Shown: positions 1 through 10,754 of the stretch, in pieces
How the letters are laid out: every line of letters starts with the position of its first letter
Numbering within the stretch: position 1 is the first letter of the stretch
Origin: Tupaia tana
Taxonomy: Eukaryota > Chordata > Mammalia > Scandentia > Tupaiidae
Assembly (NCBI GenBank): GCA_026018925.1
Contig: JAKSZU010000050.1
Location: forward strand, 1,406,823 to 1,470,822
Length of the DNA stretch: 64,000 nucleotides
Direction of reading: 5' to 3'
Notes under the pieces: generated by a model
Told to the model about the DNA's origin: nothing
Databases searched by the model: none
The model's input: the letters and a program-made list of their open reading frames with translations, nothing else
Position numbers and translations under genes: made by a program

Positions 1-11
1 TGAGGGTCAGG

Positions 12-20
12 TTAGGGTTG
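12..20 (+). other. TRF-type telomere-binding motif, site 1 of the monomer
   Basis: TTAGGGTTG fits YTAGGGTTR, the half site bound by the Myb domains of vertebrate TRF1 and TRF2. The same site recurs at this place in many of the later monomers; some variants lose it, for example GTTAGGGTGGGG or GTTAGGTTTGGG. Binding is inferred from the motif alone. Confidence 0.45.
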
Positions 21-42
21 GGGTTGAGCTTAAGGTGTCCGC

Positions 43-57
43 CTAGGGTTAGGGTTA
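43..57 (+). other. Overlapping pair of TRF-type motifs (sites 2 and 3), the cleanest telomeric run
   Basis: CTAGGGTTA at 43-51 and TTAGGGTTA at 49-57 both match YTAGGGTTR and are offset by one hexamer. This is the purest TTAGGG stretch of the monomer and is kept in most of the array. It gives a regular 168-bp spacing of paired telomere-protein sites. A role in binding is inference. Confidence 0.5.
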
Positions 58-73
58 GGTGTATGGTTTGATT

Positions 74-113
74 TAGGCTTCAGGTTAGGTTAGGTTTCAA
101 CTTAGTTTGAGGG
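74..113 (+). repeat. Most conserved segment of the monomer
   Basis: By eye, the 40 bp from TAGGCTTCAGG to TTTGAGGGA changes least between monomers, even between the HOR core and the diverged flank. It holds the five-base AGGTT steps and the only A-richer patch, GAACTTAG. Recurrent exceptions are TTTCAACTT for TTTGAACTT (as here at 95-103), GTTAGTTTAGG for GTTAGGTTAGG, and GAAGTTAG for GAACTTAG. Unequal conservation inside a satellite monomer can reflect a bound protein or nucleosome edge, but may also be founder sequence. Confidence 0.55.
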
Positions 114-2690
114 AGTAAGTTTAGGGCTACTGTTTGTTTTCGGTTCAGTGTTACAGTTGGAGATAGCGTCAGGGTCAGGTTAGGGTTGGGGTTGAGCTTC
201 AGGTGGCCGCATAGGGTTAGGGTTAGGTCTATGGTTTGAGTTAGGCTTCAGGTTAGGTTAGGTTTGAACTTAGTTTGAGGGAGTAAGTTTAGGGCTACTG
301 TTAGTTTTCGGTTCAGTGTTACGGTTGGAGTTAGCGTGAGGGTCAGGTTAGTGTTGGGGTTGAGCTTTAAGTGTCCGCCTAGGGTTAGGGTTAGGTGTAT
401 GGTTTGATTTAGGCTTCAGGTTAGGTTAGGTTTGAACTTAGTTTGAGGGAGTAAGTTTAGGGGTACTGTTAGTTTTCGGGTAACTGTTATGGTGGGAGTT
501 AGCGCCAGGGCCACTTTAGGGTTGGGGTTGAGCTTAAGGTGTCCGCCTAGGGTTAGGGTTAGGTGTATGATTTGATTTAGGCTTCAGGTGAGGTTAGGTT
601 TGAACTTAGTTTGAGGGAGTAAGTTTAGGGCGACTGTTAGTTTTCGGGTAACTGTTACAGTTGGAGTAAGCGTCAGGGTCAGCTTATTGTGGGGGTTAAC
701 AATACGGTGTCCTCCTAGGTTTAGGGTTATGACTATGATTTGATTTAGGCTTCAGGTTAGGTTAGGTTTGAACTTAGTTTGAGGGAGTCAATTTAGGGCT
801 ACAGTTAGTTTTCGGTTAATTGTTACGGTTGGAGTAAGCGTCAGGGTCAGGTTAGGTTTGGGGTTGACCTTAAGGCGTCCGCCTAGGGTTAGGGTTCGGT
901 GTATGGTTTGATTTAGGTTTCAGGTTAGGTTAGGTGTGAACTTAGTTTGAGGGAGTAAGTTTAGGGCGACTGTTAGTTTTCGGGTAACTGTTATGGTTGG
1001 AGTTAGCGTCAGGGCCAGGTTCAGTTTGGGGTTGACCTTAAGGTGTCCGCCTAGGGTTAAGGTTAGGTCTATGGTTTGAGTTAGGCTTCAGGTTAGGTTA
1101 GGTTTGAACTTAGTTTGAGGGAGTAAGTTTAGGGCTACTGTTAGTTTTCGGTTTAGTGTTATGGTTGGAGATAGCGTCAGGGTCAGGTTAGGGTTGGGGT
1201 TGAGCTTCAGGTGTCCACCTAGGGTTAGGGTTTGGTCTATGGTTTGAGTTATGCTTCAGGTTAGGTTAGGTTTGAACTTAGTTTGAGGGAGTAAGTTTAG
1301 GGCTACTGTTAGTTTTCGGTTCAGTGTCACGGATGGAGTTAGCGTGAGGGTCAGGATAGGGTTGGGGTTGAGCCTAAGGTGTCCGCCTAGGGTTAGGGTT
1401 AGGTCTTTGGTTTAAGTTTGGCTTCAGGTTAGGTTAGGTTTGAACTTAGTTTGAGGGAGTAAGTTTAGGGCTACTGTTAGTTTTCGGTTCAGTGTTATGT
1501 TTGGAGATAGCGTCAGGGTCAGGTTAGGGTTGCGGTTGAGCTTAAGGTGTCCGCCTAGGTTTAGGGTTAGGTCTATTGTTTGAGTTAGGCTTCAGGTTAG
1601 TTTAGGTTTGAACTTAGTTTGAGGGAGTAAGTTTAGGGCTACTGTTAGTTTTCGGTTCAGTATTACGGTTGGAGATAGCGTCAGGGTCAGGTTTGGGTGG
1701 GGGTTAAGCATAAGGTGTCTGACTAGGGTTAGGGTTAGGTCTATTGTTTGAGTTAGGCTTCAGGTTAGGTTAGGTTTGAACTTAGTTTGAGGGAGTCAGT
1801 TTAGGCCTACTGTTAGTTTTCGGTTCAGTATTACGGTTGGAGTTAGCGTCAGGGTCAGGTTAGGGTTGGGGTTGAGCTTCAGGTGTCCGCCTAGGGTTAG
1901 CGTTTGGTCTATGGTTTGAGTTAGGCTTCAGGTTAGGTTAGGTTTGAACTTAGTTTGAGGGAGTAAGTTTAGGGCTACTGTTAGTTTTCGGTTCAGTGTT
2001 ACGGTTGGAGTTAGCGTGAGGGTCAGGATAGGGTTGGGGTTGAGCTTAATGTGTCCGCCTGGGGTTAGGGTTAGGTCTGTGGTTTGAGTTAGGCTTCAGG
2101 TTAGGTTAGGTTTGAACTTAGTTTCAGGGAGTACGTTTAGGGCTATTGTTAGTTTTCGGTTCAGTGTTACGGTTGGAGATAGCGTCAGGGTCAGGTTAGG
2201 GTTGGGGTTGATCTTCAGGTGTCCGCCTAGGGTTAGGGGTAGGACTATGGTTTGAGTTAAGCTTCAGGTTAGGTTAGGTTTGAACTTAGTTTGAGGGAGT
2301 AATTTTAGGGCTACTGTTAGTTTTCGGTTCAGTGTTTCGGTTGGAGTTAGCGTGAGGGTCCGGTTAGGGTAGGGGTGGAGCTTAAGGTGTCCGCCTAGGG
2401 TTAGGGTTAGGTGTATGATTTGATTAAGGCTTCAGGTTAGGTTTGGTTTGAACTTAGTTTGATGGAGTAAGTTTAGGGCTACTGTTAGTTTTCGGTTCAG
2501 TGTTACGGTTGGAGATAGCGTCAGGGTCAGGTTAGGGATGGGGTTGAGCTTCAAGTGTCCGCCAAGGGTTAGGGTTAGTTCTATGGTTTGAATTAGGCTT
2601 CAGGTTAGGTTAGGTTTGAACTTAGTTTGAGGGAGTAAGTTTAGGGTTACTGTTAGTTGTCGGTTCAGTGTTACGGTTGGAGTTAGCGTG

Positions 2691-5600
2691 AGGGTCAGGT
2701 TAGGGTTGGGGTTGAGCTTAAGGTGTCCGCCTAAGGTTAGGGTTAGGTGTATGGTTTGATTTAGGCTTCAGGTTAGGTTAGGTTTCAACTTAGTTTGAGG
2801 GAGTAAGTTTAGGGCTACTGTTTGTTTTCGGTTCAGTGTTACAGTTGGAGATAGCGTCAGGGTCATGTTAGGGTTGGGGTTGAGCTTCAGGTGGCCGCGT
2901 AGGGTTAGGGTTAGGTCTATGGTTTGAGTTAGGCTTCAGGTTAGGTGAGGTTTGAACTTAGTTTGAGGGAGTAAGTTTAGGGCTACTGTTAGTTTTCGGT
3001 TCAGTGTTACGGTTGGAGTTAGCATGAGGATCAGGTTAGGGTTTGGGTTGAGCTTTAGGTGTCCGCCTAGGGTTAGGGTTAGGTGTATGGTTTGATTTAG
3101 GCTTCAGGTTAGGTTAGGTTTGAACTTAGTTTGAGGGAGTAAGTTTAGGGGTACTGTTAGTTTTCGGGTAACTGTTATGGTGGGAGTTAGCGTCAGGGCC
3201 ACTTTAGTGTTGGGGTTGAGCTTAAGGTGTCCGCCTAGGGTTAGGGTTAGGTGTATTTTTTGATTTAGGCTTCAGGTGAGGTTAGGTTTGAACTTAGTTT
3301 GAGGGAGTAAGTTTAGGGCGACTGTTAGTTTTCGGGTAACTGTTACAGTTGGAGTAAGCGTCAGGGTCAGCTTATTGTGGGGGTTAAGCATAAGGTGTCC
3401 GCCTAGGGTTAGGGTTATGTCTATGATTTGATTTAGGCTTCAGGTTAGGTTAGGTTTGAACTTAGTTTGAGGGAGTCAATTTAGGGCTACTGTTAGTTTT
3501 CGGTTAATTGTTACGGTTGGAGTAAGCGTCAGGGTCAGGTTAGGTTTGGGGTTGAGCTTAAGGTGTCCGCCTAGGGTTAGGGTTAGGTCTATGGTTTGAG
3601 TTAGGCTTCAGGTTAGGTTAGGTTTGAACTTAGTTTGAGGGAGTAAGTTTAGGGCTACTGTTAGTTTTCGGGTAACTCTTATGGTTGGAGTTAGCGTCAG
3701 GGTCAGGTTCAGGTTGGGGTTGACCTTAAGGTGTCCGCCTAGGGTTAGGGTTAGGTCTATGGTTTGAGTTAGGCTTCAGGTTAGGTTAGGTTTGAACATA
3801 GTTTGAAGGAGTAAGTTTAGGGTTCCTGTTAGTTTTCGGTTCAGTGTTACGGTTGGAGTTAGCGTGAGGGTCAGGTTAGGGTTGGGGTTGAGCTTCAGGT
3901 GTCTGCCTAGGGTTAGGGTTAGGTCTATGGTTTGAGTTAGGCTTCAGGTTAGGTTAGGTTTGAACTTAGTTTGAGGGAGTAAGTTTAGGGCTACTGTTAT
4001 TTTTTGGTTCAATGTTACGGTTGGAGTTAGCGTGAGGGTCAGGTTAGGGTTGGGGTTGAGCTTAAGGTGTCCGCCTAGGGTTACGGTTAGGTGTATGGTT
4101 TGATTTAGGCTTCAGGTTAGGTTAGGTTTGAACTTAGTTTGAGGGAGTAAGTTTAGGGCGAGTGTTAGTTTTCGGGTAACTCTTATGTTTGGAGATATCG
4201 TCAGGGCCAGGTTAGGGTTGGGGTAGAGCTTAAGGTGTCCGCCTAGGGTTAGGGTTAGGTGTATGGTTTGAGATAGGCTTCAGGTTAGGTTAGGTTTGAA
4301 CTTAGTTTGAGGGAGTAAGTTTAGGGCTACTGTTAGTTTTCGGTTCAGTGTTATGGTTGGAGATAGCGTCAGGGTCAGGTTAGGGTTGGGGTTGAGCTAA
4401 TGGTGTCTGCATAAGGTTAGGGTTAGGTGTTTGGTTTGATTTAGGCTTCAGGTTAGTTTAGGGTTGAAGTTAGTTTGAGGGAGTAAGTTTAGGGCTACTG
4501 TTAGTTTTCGGTTAACTGTTACAGTTGGAGTAAGCGTCAGGGTCAGGTTAGGGTGGGGGTTAATCATAAGGTGTCCGCCTAGGGTTAGGGTTAGGTATAT
4601 TGTTTGAGTTAGGCTTCAGGTCAGGTTAGGTTTCAACTTAGTTTGAGGGAGTAAGTTTAGGGCTACTGTTAGTTTTCGGGTAACTGTTATGGTTGGAGTT
4701 AGCGTCAGGGCCAGGTTAGGGTTGGGGTTGAGCTTAAGGTGTCCGCCAAGGTTTAGGGTTAGTTCTATGGTTTGAGTGAGGCTTCAGGTTAGGTTAGGTT
4801 TGAACTTAATTTGAGGGAGTCAGTTTAGGGCTACTGTTAGTTTTCGGTTAACTGTTACGGTTGGAGTAAGAGTCAGGGTCAGGTTAGTTTTGGGGTTGAG
4901 CTTAAGGTGTCCGCCTAGGGTAAGGGTTAGGTCTATGGTTTGAGTTAGGCTTCAGGTTAGGTTAGGTTTGAACTTAGTTTGAGGGAGTAAGTTTTGGGCT
5001 ACTGTTAGTTTTCGGTTCAGTGCTATGGTTGGAGATAGCGTCAGGGTCAGGTTAGAGTTGGGGTTGAGGTTAAGGTGTCCGCCTAGGGTTAGGGTTAGGT
5101 CTATGGTTTGAGTTAGGCTTCAGGTTAGGTTAGGTTTGAACTTAATTTGAGGGAGTCAGTTTAGGGCTACTGTTAGTTTTCGGTTAACTGTAACGGTTGG
5201 AGTAAGCGTCAGGGTCAGGTTAGGTTTGGGGTTGAGCTTAAGGTGTCCCCCTAGGGTTGGGGTTAGGTCTATGGTTTGAGTTAGGCTTCAGGTTAGGTTA
5301 GGTTTGAACTTAGTTTGAGGGAGTAAGTTTAGGGCTACTGTTTGTTTTCGGTTCAGTGTTACGGTTGGAGATAGCGTCAGGGTCAGGTTGGGTTGGGGTT
5401 GAGCTTCAGGTGTCCGCCTAGGGTTAGGGTTAGGTCTATGGATTGAGTTAGGCTTCAGGTTAGGTTAGGTTTGAACTTAGTTTGAGGGAGTAAGTTTAGG
5501 GCTACTGTTAGTTTTCGGTTCAGTGTTACGTTTGGAGATAGCGTCAGGGTCAGGTTAGGGATGGGGTTGAGCTTCAAGTGTCCGCCTAGGGTTAGGGTTA

Positions 5601-5712
5601 GGTCTATGGTTTGAGTTAGGCTTCAGGTTAGGTTAGGTTTGAACTTAGTTTGAGGGAGTAAGTTTAGGGTTCTGTTAGTTTTCGGTTCATTGTTACGGTT
5701 GGAGTTAGCGTG
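2691..5712 (+). repeat. HOR sub-block 2 (18 monomers)
   Basis: Opens with the same monomer series as sub-block 1 (TTTCAACTT monomer, then GGTGGCCGCGT near 2891, then AGGGCCACTTTAGTG) and closes with GGGATGGGG and TTCAAGTGTCCGCC near 5565-5585. Length is 3022 bp, two short of 18 x 168. The two missing bases are visible as GTCAGGTTGGGTTGG near 5388 and AGGGTTCTGTTAG near 5667. Confidence 0.75.
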
Positions 5713-8062
5713 AGGGTCAGGTTAGGGTTGGGGTTGAGCTTAAATTGTCCGCCTAGGGTTAAGTTTAGGTGTATGGTTTGATTTAGGCTTCAGGTTAGGT
5801 TAGGTTTGAACTTAGTTTGAGGGAGTAAGTTTAGGGCTACTATTTGTTTTCGGTTCAGTGTTACAGTTGGGGATAGCGTCAGGGTCAGGTTAGGGTTGGG
5901 GTTGAGCTTCAGGTGGCCGCCTAGGGTTAGGGTTAGGTCTATGGTTTGAGTTAGGCTTCAGGTTAGGTTAGGTTTGAACTTAGTTTGAGGGAGTAAGTTT
6001 AGGGCTACTGTTAGTTTTCGTGTAACTGTTATGGTGGGAGTTAGCGTCAGGGCCACTTTATGGTTGTGGTTGAGCTTAAGGTGTCCGCCTAGGGTTAGGG
6101 TTAGGTGTATGGTTTGATTTAGGCTTCAGGTGAGGTTAGGTTTGAACTTAGTTTGAGGGAGTAAGTTTAGTGAGACTGTTAGTTTTCGGGTAACTGTTAC
6201 AGTTGGAGTAAGCATCAGGGTCAGGTTATGGTGGGGGTTAAGCATAAGGTGTCCTCCTAGGGTTAGGGTTATGTCTATGATTTGATTTAGGCTTTAGGTT
6301 AGGTTAGGTTTGAACTTAGTTTGAGGGAGTCAGTTTAGGGCTACTGTTAGTTTTCGGTTAATTGTTATGGTTGGAGTAAGCGTCAGGGTCAGGTTAGGTT
6401 TGGGGTTGAGCTTAAGGTGTCCGCCTAGGGTTAGGTCTATGGTTTGAGTTAGGCTTCAGGTTAGGTTAGGTTTGAACTTAGTTTGAGGGAGTAAGTTTAG
6501 GGCTACTGTTAGTTTTCGGTTCAGTGTTACGGTTGGAGTTAATGTGAGGTTCAGGGTAGGGTTGTGGTTGAGCTTAAGGTGCCCACCTAGGGTTAGGGTT
6601 AGGTCTTTGGTTTGAGTTAGCCTTCAGGTTAGGTTAGGTTTGAACTTAGTTTGAGGGAGTAAGTTTAGGGCTACTGTTATTTTTCGGTTCAGTGTTACGG
6701 TTGGAGTTAGCGTGAGGGTCAGGATAGGGTTGGGGTTGAGCTTAAGGTGTCCGCCTAGGGTTAGGTTTAGGTCTTTGGTTTGAGTTAGGCTTCAGGTTAG
6801 GTTAGGTTTCAACTTAGTTTGAAGGAGTAAGTTTAGGGCTACTGTTAGTTTTCGGGTAACTGTTATGTTTGGAGATAGCGTCAGGGCCAGGTTAGGGTTG
6901 GGGTGGAGCTTAAGGTGTCCGCCTAGGGTTGGGTTAGGTCTATTGTTTGAGTTAGGCTTCAGGTTAGTTTAGGTTTGAACTTAGTTTGAGGGAGTAAGTT
7001 TAGGGCTATTGTTAGTTTTCGGTTCAGTGGTACGGTTAGAGATAGCGTCAGGGTCAGGTTAGGTTTGGGGTTGAGCTTCAGGTGTCCGGCCAGGGTTAGG
7101 GTTAGGTCTATGGTTTGAGTTAGGCTTCAGGTTATGTTTAGGTTTGAACTTAGTTTGAGGAGTAAAGTTTAGGGCTACTGTTAGTTTTCGGTTAACTGTT
7201 ACGGTTGGAGTAAGCGTCAGGGTCAGGTTAGTTTTTCGGTTGAGCTAAGGTTTCCGCCTGGGGTTAGTGTTAGGTGTATGGTTTGATTTAGTCTTCAGGT
7301 TAGGTTAGGTTTGAACTTACTTTGAGGGAGTAAGTTTAAGGCTACCGTTAGTTTTCGTTTAACTGTTAGGTTTGGAGTAAGGCGTCAGGGTCAGGTTAGG
7401 GTGGGGGTTAAGCATAAGGTGTCCGCCAAGGGTTAGGGTTAGGTCTAGGTTTTCATTTAGGCTTCAGGTTTGGTTAGGGATTAAACTTAGTTTGAGGGAG
7501 TAAGGTTAGGGCTACTGTTAGTTTTCGGTTCAGTGTTACGGTTGGATTTAGCCTCATGGTCAGGTTAGGGTTGGGGTTAAGCTTAAGGTGTCCGCCTAGG
7601 GTTAGGGTTAGGTGATGATTTGATTAAGGCTTCAGGTTAGGTTAGGTTTGAACATAGTTTGAGGGAGTAAGTTTAGGGCTACTCTTAGTTTTCGGGTAAC
7701 TGTTATGGTTGGAGTTAGCGTCAGGGCCAGGTTCAGGTTGGGGTTGACCTTAAGGTGTCCGCCTAGGGGTTAGGGTTAGGTCTATGGGTTGAGTTAGGGC
7801 TTCAGGTTAGGTTAGGTTTGAACTTAGTTTGAGGGAGTAAGTTTAGGGCTACTGTTAGTTTTCGGTTCAGTTGTTACTGTTGGAGACAGCGTCAGGGTCA
7901 GGTTAGGGTTGGGGTTGAGCTTCAAGTGTTCGCCTAGGGTTAGGGTTAGGTCTATGGTTTGAGTTAGGCTTCAGGTTAGGTTAGGTTTGAAACTTAGTTT
8001 GATGGAGTAAGTTTAGGGTTACTGTTAGTTTTCGGTTCAGTGTTACGGTTGTAGTTAGCGTG
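5713..8062 (+). repeat. HOR sub-block 3 (14 monomers, one opening monomer missing)
   Basis: Opens with a related monomer (CTATTTGTTTTCGG, GTTGGGGATAGCG) and GGTGGCCGCCT near 5912. It then goes straight to TTTTCGTGTAACTG and AGGGCCACTTTATGG near 6016-6062, so the two middle monomers of the other blocks appear fused into one by a one-monomer deletion. It also has a monomer short by one hexamer near 6427. It ends with TTCAAGTGTTCGCC near 7921. Confidence 0.65.
6421..6440 (+). repeat. Monomer lacking one telomeric hexamer, kept in all HOR copies
   Basis: Most monomers read CCTAGGGTTAGGGTTAGGT here; this one reads CCTAGGGTTAGGTC, one six-base step shorter (162-bp monomer). The same loss is present at about 20241, 34019 and 47800, so it predates amplification of the 82-mer unit. 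Loss of exactly one hexamer supports slippage at the hexamer level. Confidence 0.85.
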
Positions 8063-10754
8063 AGGGTCAGGTTAGGGTTGGGGTTGAGCTTAAGGTGTCC
8101 GCCTAGGGTTAGGGTTAGGTGTATGGTTTGATTGAGGCTTCAGGTTAGGTTAGGTTTGAACTTAGTTTGAGGGGGTAAGTTTAGGGCTACTGTTAGTTTT
8201 CGGTCAGTGTTACGGTTGGAGTTAGCGTCAGGGTCAGGTTAGGGTTGGGGTTGAGCTTCAGCTGTCCTCCTAGGGTTAGGGTTAGGTGTATGGTTTGATT
8301 TAGGCTTCAGGTTAGGTTAGGTTTGAACTTAGTTTGAGGGAGTAAGTTTAGGGCTACTGTTAGTTTTCGGGTAACTGTTATGGTGGGAGTTTGCGTCAGG
8401 GCCACTTTAGGTTTGGGGTTGAGCTTAAGGTGTCCGCCTAGGGTTAGGGTTAGGTGTATGGTTTGATTTAGGCTTCAGGTTAGGTTAGGTTTGAAGTTAG
8501 TTTGAGGGAGTAAGTTTAGGGCTACTGTTAGTTTCGGTTAACTGTTACAGTTGGAGTAAGCGTCAGGGTCAGGTTATGGTGGGGGGTTAAGCATTAGGTG
8601 TCCGCCTAGTGTTAGGGTTTAGGTCTATGATTTGATTTAGGCTTCAGGTTAGGTTAGCTTTGAACTTAGTTTGAGGGAGTCAGTTTAGGGCTACTGTTAG
8701 TTTTCGGTAAACTGTTACGGTTGGAGTAAGCGTCAGGGTCAGGTTAGGTTTGGGGTTGAGCTTAAGGTGTCCGCCTAGGGTTAGGGTTAGGTCTATGGTT
8801 TGATTTAGGCTTCAGGTTAGGTTAGGTCTGAACTTAGTTTGAGGGAGTAAGTTTAGGGCTATTGTTTGTTTTCGCTTCAGTGTTACGGTTGAAGTTAGCG
8901 TGAGGGTCAGGTCAGGGTTGGGGTTGTGCTTAAGGTGTCCGCCTAGGGTTAGGGTTAGGTGTATGGTTTGATTTTGGCTTCAGGTTAGGTTAGGTTTGAA
9001 CTTAGTTTGAGGGAATAAGTTTAGGGCTACTGTTTTTTTTTCAGGTAACTGTTACGGTTGGAGTTAGCGTCAGGTCCAGGTTAGGGTTGGGGTTGAGCTA
9101 ATGGTGTCCGGCCTAGGGTTAAGGGTTAGGTGTTTGGTTTGATTTACGTTCAGGTTAGGTTAGGTTTGAAGTTAGTTTGAGGGAGTAAGTTTAGGGCTAC
9201 TGTTAGTTTTCGGATAACTGTTACGGTTGGAGTAAGCGTCAGGGTCAGGTTAGGGTGGGGGTTAAGCATAAGGTGTCCGCCTATGGTTAGGGTTAGGTCT
9301 ATTGTTTGAGTTAGGCTTCAGGTTAGGTTAGGTTTGAACTTAGTTTGAGGGAGTAAGTTTAGGGCTTTTGTTAGTTTTCGGAAACTGTTACGGTTGGAGA
9401 TAGCGTCAGGGTCAGGTTAGGGTTGGGGTTTGAGCTTCAGGTGTCCGCCTAGGGTTAGGGTTAGGTCTATGGTTTGAGTTAGGCCTTCAGGTTAGGTTAG
9501 GTTTGAACTTAGTTTTAGGGAGTAAGTTTAGGGCTACTGTTAGTTTTCGGTTCAGTGTTACGGTTGGAGATAGCGTCAGGGTCAGGTTAGGGTTGGGGTT
9601 GAGCTTCAGGTGTCCACCTAGGGTTAGAGATTGGTCTATGGTTTGAGTTAGGCTTCAGGTTAGGTTAGGTTTGAACTTAGTTTGAGGGAGTAAGTTTAGG
9701 GCTACTGTTAGTTTTCGGTTCAGTGTTACGGTTGGAGTTAGCGTGAGGGTCAGGATAAGGTTGGGGTTGAGCTTAAGGTGTCCACCTAGGGTTAGGGTTA
9801 GGTCTTTGGTTTGAGTTAGGCATCAGGTTAGGTTAGGTTTCAACTTAGATTGAGGGAGTATGTTTAGGGCTACTGTTCGTTTTCGGGTAACTGTTATGTT
9901 TGGAGATAGCGTCAGGGCCAGGTTAGGGTTGGGGTTGAGCTTAAGGTGTCCGCCTAGGGTTAGGGTTAGGTCTATTGTTTGAGTTAGGCTTTAGGTTAGT
10001 TTACGTTTGAACTTAGTTTGAGGGAGTAAGTTTAGGGCTATTGTTAGTTTTCGGTTCAGTGTTACGGTTGGAGATAGCGTCAGGGTCAGGTTAGGTTTGG
10101 GGCTGAGCTTCAGGTGTCCGGCCCAGGGTTAGGTTTAGGTCTATGATTTGAGTTAGGCTTCAGGTTAGGTTAGGTTTGAACTTAGTTTGAGGGAGTAAGT
10201 TTAGGGCTACTGTTAGTTTTCGGGTAACTGTTATGGTGGGAGTTAGCGTCAGGGCCACTTTAGGGTTGGGGTTGAGCTTAAGGTGTCCGCCTAGGGTTAG
10301 GGTTAGGTGTATCGTTTCTTTTAGGCTTCAGGTTAGGTTAGGTTTGAAGTTAGTTTGAGGGAGTAAGTTTAGGGTTACTGTTAGTTTTCGGTTAACTGTT
10401 ACAGTTGGAGTAAGCGTCAGGGTCAGGTTATGGTGGGGGTTAAGCATAAGTTGTCCGCCTAGGGTTAGGGTTAGGTCTATGATTTGATTTAGGCTTCAGG
10501 TAAGGTTAGGTTTGAACTTAGTTTGAGGGAGTCAGTTTAGGGCTACTGTTAGTTTTCGGTTAACTGTTACCGTTGGAGTAAGCGTCAGGGTCAGGTTAGG
10601 TTTGGGGTTGAGCTTAAGGTGTCCGCCTAGGGTTAGGGTTAGGTCTATGGTTTGAGTTAGGCTTCAGGTTAGGTTAGGTTTGAACTTAGTTTGAGGGAGT
10701 AAGTTTAGGGTTACTGTTAGTTTTCGGTTCAGTGTTATGGTTGGAGTTAGCGTG
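8063..10754 (+). repeat. HOR sub-block 4 (16 monomers)
   Basis: Starts with a monomer like the other openers, but with GATTGAGGC and GAGGGGGTAAG, followed by CAGCTGTCCTCC in place of the GGTGGCCGC variant and then by GGGAGTTTGCG and AGGGCCACTTTAGG. The match in order to the other blocks is weaker but the AGGGCCAC and GGAGTAAGCG steps are in the same place. This block and block 3 are the parts best represented again in the diverged flank after 54297 and after 61690. Confidence 0.6.

Larger units (their letters stand above)
3..170 (+). repeat. Representative 168-bp monomer made of 28 degenerate telomeric hexamers
   Basis: First complete monomer, taken to start at AGGGTC. Cut into sixes from position 3 it reads AGGGTC, AGGTTA, GGGTTG, GGGTTG, AGCTTA, AGGTGT, CCGCCT, AGGGTT, AGGGTT, and so on for 28 hexamers, many one or two changes from AGGGTT. 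The run near 80-96 is instead in five-base steps (AGGTT repeated). It carries an AflII-type CTTAAG at 29-34 and an AvrII-type CCTAGG at 42-47, the latter kept in most monomers. Variant classes elsewhere swap blocks together: GTGTATGGTTTGATT versus GTCTATGGTTTGAGTT, GGTTCAGTG versus GGGTAACTG or GGTTAACTG, GAGTTAGCGTG versus GAGATAGCGTC or GAGTAAGCGTC, and TTGGGGTTGAGCTT versus GTGGGGGTTAAGCATAAGG. Confidence 0.93.
3..2690 (+). repeat. HOR sub-block 1 (16 monomers)
   Basis: Begins with the TTTCAACTT / CTGTTTGTTTTC monomer, then the GGTGGCCGC monomer, then one ending GGGAGTTAGCGCCAGGGCCAC, then one with GGGCGACTG and GGAGTAAGCG. It ends with GGGATGGGGTTGAGCTTCAA and GTCCGCCAAGGG. The same starting series opens sub-blocks 2 and 5, and the same type of ending monomer closes sub-blocks 1, 2 and 5. 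So these are paralogous segments, here 2688 bp (exactly 16 x 168). Confidence 0.75.

Noticed and set aside
3..170. CENP-B box
   Set aside because: The TTTTCGGGTAACTG and TTTTCGGTTCAG segments share only the TTCG start. The required spaced A and CGGG part of the 17-bp box is absent, so motif evidence for centromere identity is lacking.
9031..9055. Poly-T tract as a retrotransposon tail or terminator
   Set aside because: The T-run (near 9033, also 22842, 36622, 50395, 56273, 63497) replaces TTAGTTTTCGG at the normal place in the monomer, with no target-site duplication or foreign sequence. It is a T-rich variant of the monomer.
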